From Granulicella sp. S156 (GTDB taxonomy: Bacteria; Acidobacteriota; Terriglobia; Terriglobales; Acidobacteriaceae), in the NCBI RefSeq assembly GCF_009766105.1, contig NZ_LMUH01000013.1, forward strand, positions 210,165 to 274,164: a DNA stretch of 64,000 bases. The letters are read 5' to 3'. The notes under the pieces were generated by a model. The model did not search any database, had not been told where the DNA came from, and worked only from the letters and a program-made list of their open reading frames with translations. How positions within the stretch are numbered: the first letter of the stretch is position 1; every line of letters starts with the position of its first letter. Shown piece by piece: positions 29,078 to 37,832 of the stretch. A program made the translations under genes and the position numbers.

Positions 29078-32000
29078 TTAGAAGCTAAACCGAGCTTGGA
29101 AATCAATGGACCGCGATCCCAGAGCACTGCCAGCCTGACCCAGATTGGAATTTTGGATGTTAGCCGATAAGCTCGTGGGGCTGATGTTCAATAGATTAAA
29201 GGCGTTGTAGATGTTCGCCTTAATTTCTAGCCTGGCATCTTTACCGAGAATCTTCGTATTGGGGAAACCAAAAGCCTTCGCGATGGTGAAGTCAACATTG
29301 CGATATCCGGGTCCGGCGAAGGAGTTACGAACAATCCCGGGGGCCGGTAACAACCCTGTAGTGGTCGTTGCTGGGATCGCGGTCGTTCCATCTGCAAGAG
29401 CGGCCACATAGTCTGGAACCAGGAACTCATTATCCAAATAGCTAGTCGCATTGCCGCTATTTGGCACATGATGGGCAAAGTTGCTGCCCGTTTTGAAGGC
29501 GTTGTTACTCGTGCTACTACCGGCTCCGCCGAGGTAATATGGGCGCAGGTTCGTATACCCGTATCCGCAGTTTGAGCAGTAGGGCTGGTGGCCACCGATG
29601 TTATAGACTGGCGTCCATCCAAAACCGGAGTGCAGACTCATAATGCCGCTAAGAGTCCATCCACCAGCTACCTTTTCTGCCCATTCGTGGCCACCATGGA
29701 AAAGTACTGGCTGCCAGACGCCAAATAGTTTGAAAGCCTTATTTACATCAAAATCGGAACGGCCATAGCTGTAAAACCCAGGGTTTTGAAGATAGGCATC
29801 GCGTGCATAAGGACCAGAACCGGTGTCCATGCTCTTGCCCCACGTAAATTGAGCCTCGGTCGAGAATTGATGTGAAAACTGATGCTTTAGGCCTGCCAGC
29901 ATCATATTGTTATTGGAACCTCCTCCCGCTCCAAAGGTGTTGATACCGTTTGGAACCAGGGGATTCTGAGCGTAGCCTTGGATCGCAGCCAGGGCCGTCG
30001 AATCATAGTTGTAGTAGAGATGACGGCTGGTGCTGCCAACATATCCCAGATCTGCTACAAGCGAGTGGCCAAGGTCGTATTGGAGAGTCAACGAATAGTG
30101 ATTTGAGTACTCTGTCGGACGATTCGTGACGACAGCTCCGAGACTTGCTCCACCCCCGATCGGCAATCCGGCCGAGTTATACGAAGTTACAGCGTGAGGG
30201 TTAGGAGGATAACCGTTGATGTTACCCGAGCTGCTCGACACAGCGTACGAGATAAATGGATTGATTCCGGTTGGACCTGTACTCGTGAAGTTGTAATAAC
30301 CCGCTCCCGGCGGGTTGCCGTCGGCTGCATTGTCCGTAGCGATCTCGCCCTCGTTGTAGTTCAACCCATATCCGCCACTGACCACCAGCTTGTCATGGAA
30401 GAGGTCCGGACTATAGTTGAAGCCAACCTGGGGCCCGAAGTTGAGATGCTGAGGCTTCCAGGCGCCGACCCCTTGATGAATCGTAAGTCCGGTCAGGAAG
30501 CTGCTTCCCGTGCCAAACTGAACGACACCCATATGCCCATCCTTGTCAGTCAGGGCGCCGAAGTACGAATAACGAAGTCCAATGTTGAAAGTTAGCTTCG
30601 GAGTGACCTTCCAGTCGTCCTGAATGAAGGCGCCGAACATATTTTCGCGGTTGTCGTTACGGAACTCTCCCGGTACGCCAGTCAAGTTGTTGAAGGAGCC
30701 TTGTTCGCTGTCCGGAGCATCGTTCAAAAAATCCCAGATGTTGTAAAAGCCATAATTTGGAGTTCCGATGTTATCGCTCAGATATTCAAGCCGTGTAAAG
30801 TCAACGCCAAACTTGAAGGTCTGCGAGTGGAATACCTTGGTGGCAACATCTTTGAAGCCATAGGTCCATTGATTGAGGTGCTGTCCTGCACTCCATCCCC
30901 ATGACGCAAGCGATGCGGTTCCAGGACTGGCTACATTGGATTGAGGGAGTCCGTATGGGGCATTTGGATTGCCTTGGTTTTCGTTATAGCGCCACCCTGC
31001 AGCATTGGAACGTGCCTCGTTTAGAAAAGTCGGCGAGAAGATGTGGTTCCAAATCAGCGAGAAAGCATCATTTACCTGCGTGTGATTCAACAAATCATAG
31101 CCGCGGTTCGCACCGTTGTAGCTTGCCTTGGTTGAAGGAACCCAGTAAATTGCAAAACTGAGATGGTCCTTGCTGGTTGCATCTGCATCCACTCGGCCGT
31201 TGTACTGTTTGAAGTTTGTGCTGGTTGGGTTCTGTGTGATGTAGTTTGCAATATCCGCAACCTGGGTAAGACCGCTGCCGGTTCCCGGATTGGCGCTGCT
31301 AACGTATCCGAGGTCTTGCTTTCCAAGTCCTGAGGTAAGCGGGGATCCGATGTTCAGTCCTCCCGAAACCGTATTGCAGCTTACTCCTTCAGTGAGTCCG
31401 ATACTTTGACAGGTGGATGTAACAATACCGCTGTTTGCGGGCGCATTTCCCTTGAAATTAAGATAGGTCGAAGCAATGCTGCCAGAGGTCGCCAGAGCAT
31501 CGAATGCGGCGGTATCGTACCAGCCTGTTCCTGTTCCTGGATTATTGTTGGTTTGCCCTTCGTAATTAAAGAAGGCAAATATTTTGTTTTTCCAGATGGG
31601 CCCTCCGATGCTCCCGCCAAATTGGTTGTAGCGGTCCTCATCCCTGAGCAACCCGCGCTCAGAGGGAGTTTTTTTCGTGCCATCGGGATTGACTGATAAT
31701 ACCGAATTTGGGCCGTTCCAGCGCTGATAGGCGTTTAAGCCGGGGCGAACAATCTGAGCAAACAAGCTGCCATGGATCTGGTTTGTTCCGCTCTTGGAGG
31801 TAATCTCCGTCAGGGCCCCATTGAAACGGCCGTTCTCGGCGTCGTAGGCGTTCGTGACAATCTTTACGCTGCTAACAGAATCTTCGCTCGGTGTGATCAC
31901 CGTTGCTCCACCCCAGACAGCGCTGGTTGTACTGATTCCGTCTACGGAGTAGCCATTGTTTTGAAACTCACCGCCATTGGTGTTGGCCGAAGCTCCATTC

Positions 32001-32638
32001 TCCGTCGAGAAGATGCTGCTGCTGTGACCCAGGTTGCCACTTCCAGCCGGTCCTGCTCCGGTCGCCGTTCCTGGGGAGAGAAAACCGCCTCCGCCCCCGC
32101 CTTGTGAGCCATCGGCTAGGACACCCGGAACCAACTGGATCAGGCTGGTTACATCCCGCTCGAATGCCGGTAAGTGTTGTATTTCGTTCGCGGTGATATT
32201 GCGTCCAAGCCCCGCGGTCTCTGTATCGATTGCGGGCTGAGTCGACGCATCCACGATAATGGTCTGGGTGTCGGCCCCGACCTGCATCTGCACATTTATG
32301 GCATTCGCCTGCTCGGGGATCAACTCTAGCTTGTCGAGAAACTGCCTCTGGAAGCCTTTCTTTTCAACCTGCAAGGTAAAGGTGTCAGGGGGCAGAGCGT
32401 TAAAGTTATAAACGCCGCTAGAATCGCTGGTGCGAACCTGCTTTCCATGTGTTCCGATGTCGGTCAGGGTCAGGGTTGCACCGGGAATCACGGCTCCGGT
32501 TGTGTCAGTGACTGTGCCTTGGATCGATGCGCGGTACTGAGCATGCGCAGCCAGGGATGCGACGCAGAGAAAGGCCGCGAACGCAAACCACCGGAATGCC
32601 CTGCGTTGAGGGGAAAGAGTGGTGGGAATCAACTTCAT
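29078..32638 (-). CDS. TonB-dependent receptor, Oar-like, with carboxypeptidase-regulatory domain
   Basis: The ATG at 32638 is chosen because TGGAGG lies just upstream and a clear signal peptide follows (RWFAFAAFLCVASLAAHAQ); the frame stays open further upstream without coding character, across the operators. The protein has 1186 residues. The regulatory-like domain is YRASIQGTVTDTTGAVIPGA, the plug has LPAFERDVTSLIQLVPGVLA and NGYSVDGISTTS, and the barrel ends in SRSIDFQARFSF. The plug's usual LPLNGRN block is LPAFERD here, a recognised variant. It is divergent from the LacI gene, with a twin operator between them. GH39 and GH144 lie downstream, so the cargo is probably a beta-glycan oligosaccharide (inferred). 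Confidence 0.93.
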   Translation of the reverse strand: MKLIPTTLSPQRRAFRWFAFAAFLCVASLAAHAQYRASIQGTVTDTTGAVIPGATLTLTDIGTHGKQVRTSDSSGVYNFNALPPDTFTLQVEKKGFQRQFLDKLELIPEQANAINVQMQVGADTQTIIVDASTQPAIDTETAGLGRNITANEIQHLPAFERDVTSLIQLVPGVLADGSQGGGGGGFLSPGTATGAGPAGSGNLGHSSSIFSTENGASANTNGGEFQNNGYSVDGISTTSAVWGGATVITPSEDSVSSVKIVTNAYDAENGRFNGALTEITSKSGTNQIHGSLFAQIVRPGLNAYQRWNGPNSVLSVNPDGTKKTPSERGLLRDEDRYNQFGGSIGGPIWKNKIFAFFNYEGQTNNNPGTGTGWYDTAAFDALATSGSIASTYLNFKGNAPANSGIVTSTCQSIGLTEGVSCNTVSGGLNIGSPLTSGLGKQDLGYVSSANPGTGSGLTQVADIANYITQNPTSTNFKQYNGRVDADATSKDHLSFAIYWVPSTKASYNGANRGYDLLNHTQVNDAFSLIWNHIFSPTFLNEARSNAAGWRYNENQGNPNAPYGLPQSNVASPGTASLASWGWSAGQHLNQWTYGFKDVATKVFHSQTFKFGVDFTRLEYLSDNIGTPNYGFYNIWDFLNDAPDSEQGSFNNLTGVPGEFRNDNRENMFGAFIQDDWKVTPKLTFNIGLRYSYFGALTDKDGHMGVVQFGTGSSFLTGLTIHQGVGAWKPQHLNFGPQVGFNYSPDLFHDKLVVSGGYGLNYNEGEIATDNAADGNPPGAGYYNFTSTGPTGINPFISYAVSSSSGNINGYPPNPHAVTSYNSAGLPIGGGASLGAVVTNRPTEYSNHYSLTLQYDLGHSLVADLGYVGSTSRHLYYNYDSTALAAIQGYAQNPLVPNGINTFGAGGGSNNNMMLAGLKHQFSHQFSTEAQFTWGKSMDTGSGPYARDAYLQNPGFYSYGRSDFDVNKAFKLFGVWQPVLFHGGHEWAEKVAGGWTLSGIMSLHSGFGWTPVYNIGGHQPYCSNCGYGYTNLRPYYLGGAGSSTSNNAFKTGSNFAHHVPNSGNATSYLDNEFLVPDYVAALADGTTAIPATTTTGLLPAPGIVRNSFAGPGYRNVDFTIAKAFGFPNTKILGKDARLEIKANIYNAFNLLNISPTSLSANIQNSNLGQAGSALGSRSIDFQARFSF

Positions 32639-32693
32639 ACTGCCTCCAAAAGAAAGTCCGACATCATAAAATGTTGGCGCTTGTAGTGACGCC

Positions 32694-32732
32694 TTAGGCA
32701 AACGATTGAGCGTATTAGGCAAACGTTTGAGC
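32694..32732. promoter_or_regulatory. twin LacI-type operators
   Basis: Two 18-base copies, TTAGGCAAACGATTGAGC (32694-32711) and TTAGGCAAACGTTTGAGC (32715-32732), repeat with a 21-bp period, that is two helical turns. Each centres on the LacI-family CG step (GCAAACG-TTTG), and the second contains the perfect palindrome CAAACGTTTG. They lie between the divergent TonB receptor and lacI-family genes, about 55 bases upstream of the receptor start and 90 before the regulator start. Confidence 0.75.
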
Positions 32733-32819
32733 AAATCGAAACTATGCTCCGTTTGAAGTACGGCTGTCAAGGCCGTATCTCTGTTTTCCTTCCGGTGCAA
32801 CCTGTGAAAGACTCAGCGA

Positions 32820-33920
32820 GTGGCGCCTTCGTCAAAGCACGCAACTAAACCGGGTAAGCCCAATAAGTCAGATGCAGCTTCCGGGCATGGCGCGCCTGCT
32901 TCGCTCGCAACTCTTTCGGCGCATCTGGGCCTTTCGGTAGCTGCCATCTCGCGTGTGTTGAACGGTGTTCCTGCCGCGAAGTCGATCCCCAAAGCCACGC
33001 AGGACCGCATCTTTGCGGCGGCCAAGCTGTTCAACTATCGCCCCAATGCATTGGCAAGATCGCTGCGCCACGGCCGGTCGATGATGGTTGGAGTGCTGGT
33101 TCCGGAGGTCTCGGAAGGCTATGTGACGCTGGTGCTCGCCGGACTCGAACAGGGCTTGCTGCAGGCCGGTTACGTCTACTTTCTCATCAGCCACCATCAC
33201 CGCGAGGAGCTCATCGCAGGCTCACAGGCATTGCTGGTGGAGCGCTCCGTCGACGGCATTATTGCGATCGACACTATCCTCTCGCGATCGACACGCTTGC
33301 CGACGATCACTGTCTCTGGCCCCGAGGAGCAGCAGGGCATTACGAACATCGTGCTGAATCATCGTCGCGCTGCGGAGCTGGCGCTCGACCATCTGGTAGG
33401 GCTTGGGCATCGCGAGATCGCCATCATCAAGGGGCAGAGCTTCAGTTCCGATACCGAGCCGCGCTGGCAGGCCATTCGGCATGCGGCGGCGCGAGCGCAC
33501 CTCAAGCTTGATCCAAAGCTCGTGGCCCAGCTCGAAGGCGACACACCCTCGCATGAGCCTGGTTACTTCGCCGCGCAGCGGCTGCTGGCTTCGGGTATTC
33601 CGTTTACCGCGCTGTTCACCTTCAACGACGTCTCGGCTATCGGTGCCATACGCGCTCTGCGGGAGGCAGGTCTGCGTGTGCCCCAGGATGTCTCGGTTGT
33701 GGGCTTTGACGATGTGCAGTCGGCTGCCTTCCAGAACCCCAGCCTGACCACGGTACGACAGCCCTTGCGCACCATGGGAATGCTCGCTGCCGAAGCCCTC
33801 GTGCGCCAGATTGCGGCTCATCCTGAGCATTCGCCGTCGAAGCAGTTAGTCGTCGATCCCGAGCTGGTGGTACGGGAATCTACCTGCCCTCCGCCAGTGA
33901 AGAAACGCGCGAAGCGGTAA
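32820..33920 (+). CDS. LacI-family transcriptional regulator
   Basis: A 366-residue protein read from a GTG. A 28-residue basic/polar N-terminal extension precedes the LacI headpiece (ASLATLSAHLGLSVAAISRV, then LNGVPAAKSIPKATQDRIF, with FNYRPNALARSLR). The sugar-binding core follows: MVGVLVPEVSEGYVTLVLAG, LVERSVDGIIAIDT, PFTALFTFNDVSAIGAIRAL, VSVVGFDDVQSAAF. A Lys/Arg-rich tail ends it. The usual family start lies near residue 29, but no start codon is obvious there. It probably represses the divergent receptor and GH39/GH144 genes through the twin operators. Confidence 0.92.
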   Translation: MAPSSKHATKPGKPNKSDAASGHGAPASLATLSAHLGLSVAAISRVLNGVPAAKSIPKATQDRIFAAAKLFNYRPNALARSLRHGRSMMVGVLVPEVSEGYVTLVLAGLEQGLLQAGYVYFLISHHHREELIAGSQALLVERSVDGIIAIDTILSRSTRLPTITVSGPEEQQGITNIVLNHRRAAELALDHLVGLGHREIAIIKGQSFSSDTEPRWQAIRHAAARAHLKLDPKLVAQLEGDTPSHEPGYFAAQRLLASGIPFTALFTFNDVSAIGAIRALREAGLRVPQDVSVVGFDDVQSAAFQNPSLTTVRQPLRTMGMLAAEALVRQIAAHPEHSPSKQLVVDPELVVRESTCPPPVKKRAKR

Positions 33921-33959
33921 AAGAGCGATTTGAAGTTTGAAAACTGCAGCTCGCCAAGG

Positions 33960-34003
33960 TTGACACAACGTCACGATTCTACCTATCCTGTGCAGACAGG
34001 TAG
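33960..34003 (+). promoter_or_regulatory. promoter with overlapping inverted repeat, upstream of the third TonB receptor
   Basis: A TTGACA (33960-33965) and a TATCCT (33984-33989) are spaced 18 bp apart. The inverted repeats CCTGT/ACAGG (33987-33991 and 33996-34000) and CTACCT/AGGTAG (33979-33984 and 33998-34003) cover the -10 and start region. This arrangement suits repressor binding. A leader of about 210 bases follows, with a (GTT)n tract near 34077-34092 and nothing else recognisable. Confidence 0.45.
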
Positions 34004-34214
34004 CTGAACATGTCTTACCATGATCAACAACTCGTGATGGCCTTCTCTGGCCTCTGTCCGGTCGCTCCCCGCTCCGGTTGTTGTTGTTGTTTCTGTTGCC
34101 GCTAACCTGCGAATCCCCCTCTTCTAATTTTTCCAAACGACTAGCTATATCTTTGCGCGTATCTTGAGCCCCGCTGGAATAAGCGTGTCTTCTCCTTATC
34201 TCCCCGGAGGCCTA

Positions 34215-37200
34215 TTGTTTTTCCTCAGAAACATCTCTCTTTTATTGGCATTAATGGCATCTTGTAGTGCTGTGGCATTGGCCCAGGTGGACACAGGCGC
34301 TATCGTCGGCACAGTCGTCGATGCGCAACAGCAGCGTGTACCCGGCGCTACGATTCGGTTACGGCGCGAAGAGACCGGTGTAGAACGCACCGCGAAGTCA
34401 GGCAACGATGGCAGCTTCACCTTCTCTCCTCTCGCCATTGGGACGTATTCGCTCACCGTGGAGCAGGAGGGCTTCGAGCGCTATGTGCAGACGGGTCTAT
34501 CGATAACGGCACAGTCCACTTTGCGCGAGGATGTCGCGCTGCACGTCGGCGCGGTAACGCAGACAGTAGAGGTAGCCTCGGCGCTGCCGTTGCTGGAGAC
34601 GCAGACTTCCTCTCTGCAGCAACTGGTAAATGCGCGCAGCATTAACAACCTGCCGTTGAACGGCCGCAACGTAACGTTTCTGGCACAGACGGCTCCCGGT
34701 GTCACCATTGCACAAGCAGATTCCCGCGGGCTGGCTGCCAGCGGTTCTTTCAGTGCGAATGGAGCGCGCCGTGGGCAGAACGACTATCTTCTCGATGGCA
34801 TCGACAACAACGCAGCCATTGCAGACTATGTGAATCAAACGCAGTACGTCATCATGCCTCCGCCGGATGCGCTGCAGGAGTTTGTGGTGCAGACCGACAA
34901 CTACTCGGCAGAGTTTGGGCACTCCGCTGGTGCCGTATTGAATGTCTCGACCAAGTCAGGTGGTGATGCCTTTCACGGCGATGCCTGGGAGTTCTTCCGC
35001 AACGACGTTCTCGATGCTCGCAACTACTTTGCTACGGCAGCGGCCAAGCCCGCCTATCGTCAGAACCAGTTCGGCTTTGCGCTCAGTGGACCGGTGGTGA
35101 TTCCTAAGGTGTACAACGGCCGTGGCAAGACTTTCTTCTTCTTCGACTACCAGGGCACGCGCATCGCACAGGACAGCAGCAAGGTAGTCACCGTACCTAC
35201 GCTGGCCGAGAATCAGTCCGGATTTACGAACTTCACCGATCTGATTGCGGGGCAAAGCGGAACCAAGACCGATTTGCTCGGAAGAGTCTTTCCGGTAGGA
35301 ACGATCTTCGATCCGGCAACCAGTCGACCAGTGACGACGAAGCAGAGCGATCCAACCACGGGCTTGATAGCGACCGGTACCGGTTATGTGCGCGATCCAT
35401 TCTATGCGGGTGCGATAGCCGGGCAGACGAACTTTACCTCTGCCGCGCAGGTGGCGCTGCTCAACCAGTTACCCAGCGGACGTCTGAACGCCAATGCAAT
35501 TGCCTTACTAAAATTATTCCCTTCGCCGACGGCTGGTGGCATTACAAATAACTACACCTCGTTCCCGACGGTGACGAATAACAGCGATGGCATCGATCTG
35601 CGCATTGATCAACACTTCAGCGATCGCGACTCGGCATTTGCGCGTTACAGCTATCTCGATACCGATCAGCTGAACCCAGGCCCATTCCAGGGTATCGCGG
35701 ATGGCCAGGCCAGCCGCCCCGGCAATGGATGGACACAGGCGCAGAACGTGGCTGTGAGCGAGACGCACATCTTCACGTCCCAACTGGTCAACGAGGTGCG
35801 CGCCGGTTACAGCCGCGTCGTCGATATCCGTCGTCAGCCCTTTGCCAACCAGTTAGGTATTCCGGCACAGTATGGCATCGGTGGTATTCCGCAGTTTCCG
35901 GGCAATGGTGGTTTGCCCTCCTTGACGTTTGGAGCGCTGGCCAATCTAGGACAGTCGGGTTCTCTGCCCAGCAATAAGGCCAGCGATATCCTGCAATTTT
36001 CCGACAACATTACGATCTCGCACGGTAGCCATGTGTTGCGCGGCGGGGTGCTCTACCAGAGCCTGTCTTATCCAACGTCGACTCCTTCGGCATCGCGTGG
36101 ATCCTTTGGCTACAGCGGCATCTACACCTCTATTGTGAGCCAGACGGATGGCTCTACCGATCGCGCGCAGTTTGTTCTGAATCCGACGGTGAACTCGATT
36201 GAGCATGCCAGCACTACCGCTTACGACAACATAGGCGGCGCAAACAGCGTCAGTGCCTCCAGCTTTCCGCCCATCAGCAATCTGCACCGGAGTTACTTCG
36301 GAACCTATGTGCAGGATGACTGGCGCGCGACCCCGCGTCTAACGCTGAATCTCGGTCTGCGCTGGGAGTACTACGGTGTTCCTACGGAACGCAATGATCG
36401 ACAGGCCAACTTCATCCCAGGCTCCTCGAGCAACCCCGCTGTTGGCGCACAGTTTATCGTTCCGCAGTCGCAGGTAGCATCAGTACCGCAAGCATTTATC
36501 GCACTGTTGAACAAGGACAACATAGCCTTCGTTCCAACGGACAACAGAGGGTTGGGGACAGCTCAGAAAGGAAATTTTGCTCCTCGTTTTGGCCTGGCTT
36601 ATCAGGCCACGCAACGCGTAGTCATCCATGCGGGCTTTGGATTGTTCTATGGCGGCTATGAAAACTATGGCCTCAGTGCACAGCCGGGAGCAAACTTCCC
36701 ATTCAATATTGCAACGAGTTACTCCGCGGGCAATCCAGTAACTCCTTTGACCCCTGATAACTCCATCGGCACACTAAGCAATGGACTGACAAACGTTCCG
36801 CTCAGCGCTGCCAATGCCAATCTAACCAGCATTACACTGTTGGGCCGGCAATATAACTGGAAGAGCGCGTACACCGAGGGCTATAACCTGCAGGTGCAAT
36901 ATCAACTTAGTGCAACTACTGTCTTGAAGCTGGCGTATGACGGCTCGGTATCGAAACATCTGCAAACACCCATCAATACAAACACGCTCGATGTGGTCCT
37001 CCCCGCGACCGCCAACGCGCAGACGAACAGTTTCTTTCCTGACTTCGCGCGAGGTGGCACCTTTATTACTCCGTCGGGCGTTACGAACTACAACGGATTG
37101 CAACTGGATCTGACTCGCCGTTGGGCGAACGATCTGACAATCGACGCCAACTACACGTGGTCGAAGTGCATGGGGGATGCACGAGATCAACTCGACAACA

Positions 37201-37823
37201 ACATCGGCAGTTACCGCGCGCCCTATGTTCCGGGTGCCGGTATTGGTTTCGACTACGCCCTTTGCGACACGGATGTTCGCAATATCTTCCATGCCAGCGG
37301 AACCTATGAGTTGCCGTTTGGTCATGGACATGCCCTCCTTACACACGGCCCTGCGTCTTATGTGGTTGGTGGATGGTCGCTGCAGGGGATTGCAACCGTG
37401 CAGGATGGCCAGCCACTTACCGTAGCTTGCTCCATTACCACCGCAGCTGGTCTCGGTTGCAATGCGTTGAAGGTTCCAGGGCAGAACCCCTATGCAGGTC
37501 CGCATAACGCGACGCAATTTCTGAACCCGGCGGCCTTTGCAAATCCCGCCACAGCGGCCACTGGACTTGCCGCATTGGGTGGATCGCCCACGCAGGTGAG
37601 CGGACCCGCCTATCATAAGCTCGATGCCTCGCTCTTTCGCGAGATTCCTCTTGTTGCAGGAACAAGGCTGGAGATTCGTGCTGAAGCATTCAACGTAACC
37701 AATACGCCAAACTTCTCCGCTCCTGGGAGCCTTACCTTCACAACGCCCTCTACTTTTGCGTCGATCACCAGCACGCGCGACAATTCAAGACAACTGCAGT
37801 TTGCTGCAAAGATCTATTGGTAG
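34215..37823 (+). CDS. TonB-dependent receptor, Oar-like, with carboxypeptidase-regulatory domain
   Basis: A TTG at 34215 is favoured because CGGAGG precedes it by four bases and the product then begins with a proper signal peptide (FFLRNISLLLALMASCSAVA). A TTG at 34164 in the same frame would add 17 residues but has no ribosome site. The regulatory-like domain is VDTGAIVGTVVDAQQQRVPG, the plug has LPLNGRNVTFLAQTAPGVT and NDYLLDGIDNNAA, and the barrel ends in SRQLQFAAKIYW. The sulfatase gene follows after nine bases with its ribosome site overlapping the receptor stop, so they are cotranscribed. A sulfated glycan or sulfated small molecule is a plausible cargo (inferred). Confidence 0.93.
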   Translation: MFFLRNISLLLALMASCSAVALAQVDTGAIVGTVVDAQQQRVPGATIRLRREETGVERTAKSGNDGSFTFSPLAIGTYSLTVEQEGFERYVQTGLSITAQSTLREDVALHVGAVTQTVEVASALPLLETQTSSLQQLVNARSINNLPLNGRNVTFLAQTAPGVTIAQADSRGLAASGSFSANGARRGQNDYLLDGIDNNAAIADYVNQTQYVIMPPPDALQEFVVQTDNYSAEFGHSAGAVLNVSTKSGGDAFHGDAWEFFRNDVLDARNYFATAAAKPAYRQNQFGFALSGPVVIPKVYNGRGKTFFFFDYQGTRIAQDSSKVVTVPTLAENQSGFTNFTDLIAGQSGTKTDLLGRVFPVGTIFDPATSRPVTTKQSDPTTGLIATGTGYVRDPFYAGAIAGQTNFTSAAQVALLNQLPSGRLNANAIALLKLFPSPTAGGITNNYTSFPTVTNNSDGIDLRIDQHFSDRDSAFARYSYLDTDQLNPGPFQGIADGQASRPGNGWTQAQNVAVSETHIFTSQLVNEVRAGYSRVVDIRRQPFANQLGIPAQYGIGGIPQFPGNGGLPSLTFGALANLGQSGSLPSNKASDILQFSDNITISHGSHVLRGGVLYQSLSYPTSTPSASRGSFGYSGIYTSIVSQTDGSTDRAQFVLNPTVNSIEHASTTAYDNIGGANSVSASSFPPISNLHRSYFGTYVQDDWRATPRLTLNLGLRWEYYGVPTERNDRQANFIPGSSSNPAVGAQFIVPQSQVASVPQAFIALLNKDNIAFVPTDNRGLGTAQKGNFAPRFGLAYQATQRVVIHAGFGLFYGGYENYGLSAQPGANFPFNIATSYSAGNPVTPLTPDNSIGTLSNGLTNVPLSAANANLTSITLLGRQYNWKSAYTEGYNLQVQYQLSATTVLKLAYDGSVSKHLQTPINTNTLDVVLPATANAQTNSFFPDFARGGTFITPSGVTNYNGLQLDLTRRWANDLTIDANYTWSKCMGDARDQLDNNIGSYRAPYVPGAGIGFDYALCDTDVRNIFHASGTYELPFGHGHALLTHGPASYVVGGWSLQGIATVQDGQPLTVACSITTAAGLGCNALKVPGQNPYAGPHNATQFLNPAAFANPATAATGLAALGGSPTQVSGPAYHKLDASLFREIPLVAGTRLEIRAEAFNVTNTPNFSAPGSLTFTTPSTFASITSTRDNSRQLQFAAKIYW

Positions 37824-37832
37824 GAGTTTGAA

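Noticed and set aside
32639..32800. a longer N-terminus for the TonB receptor starting at 32800
   Set aside because: The extra 54 residues would run through the LacI operators and precede a perfectly placed signal peptide with its own ribosome site at 32638.
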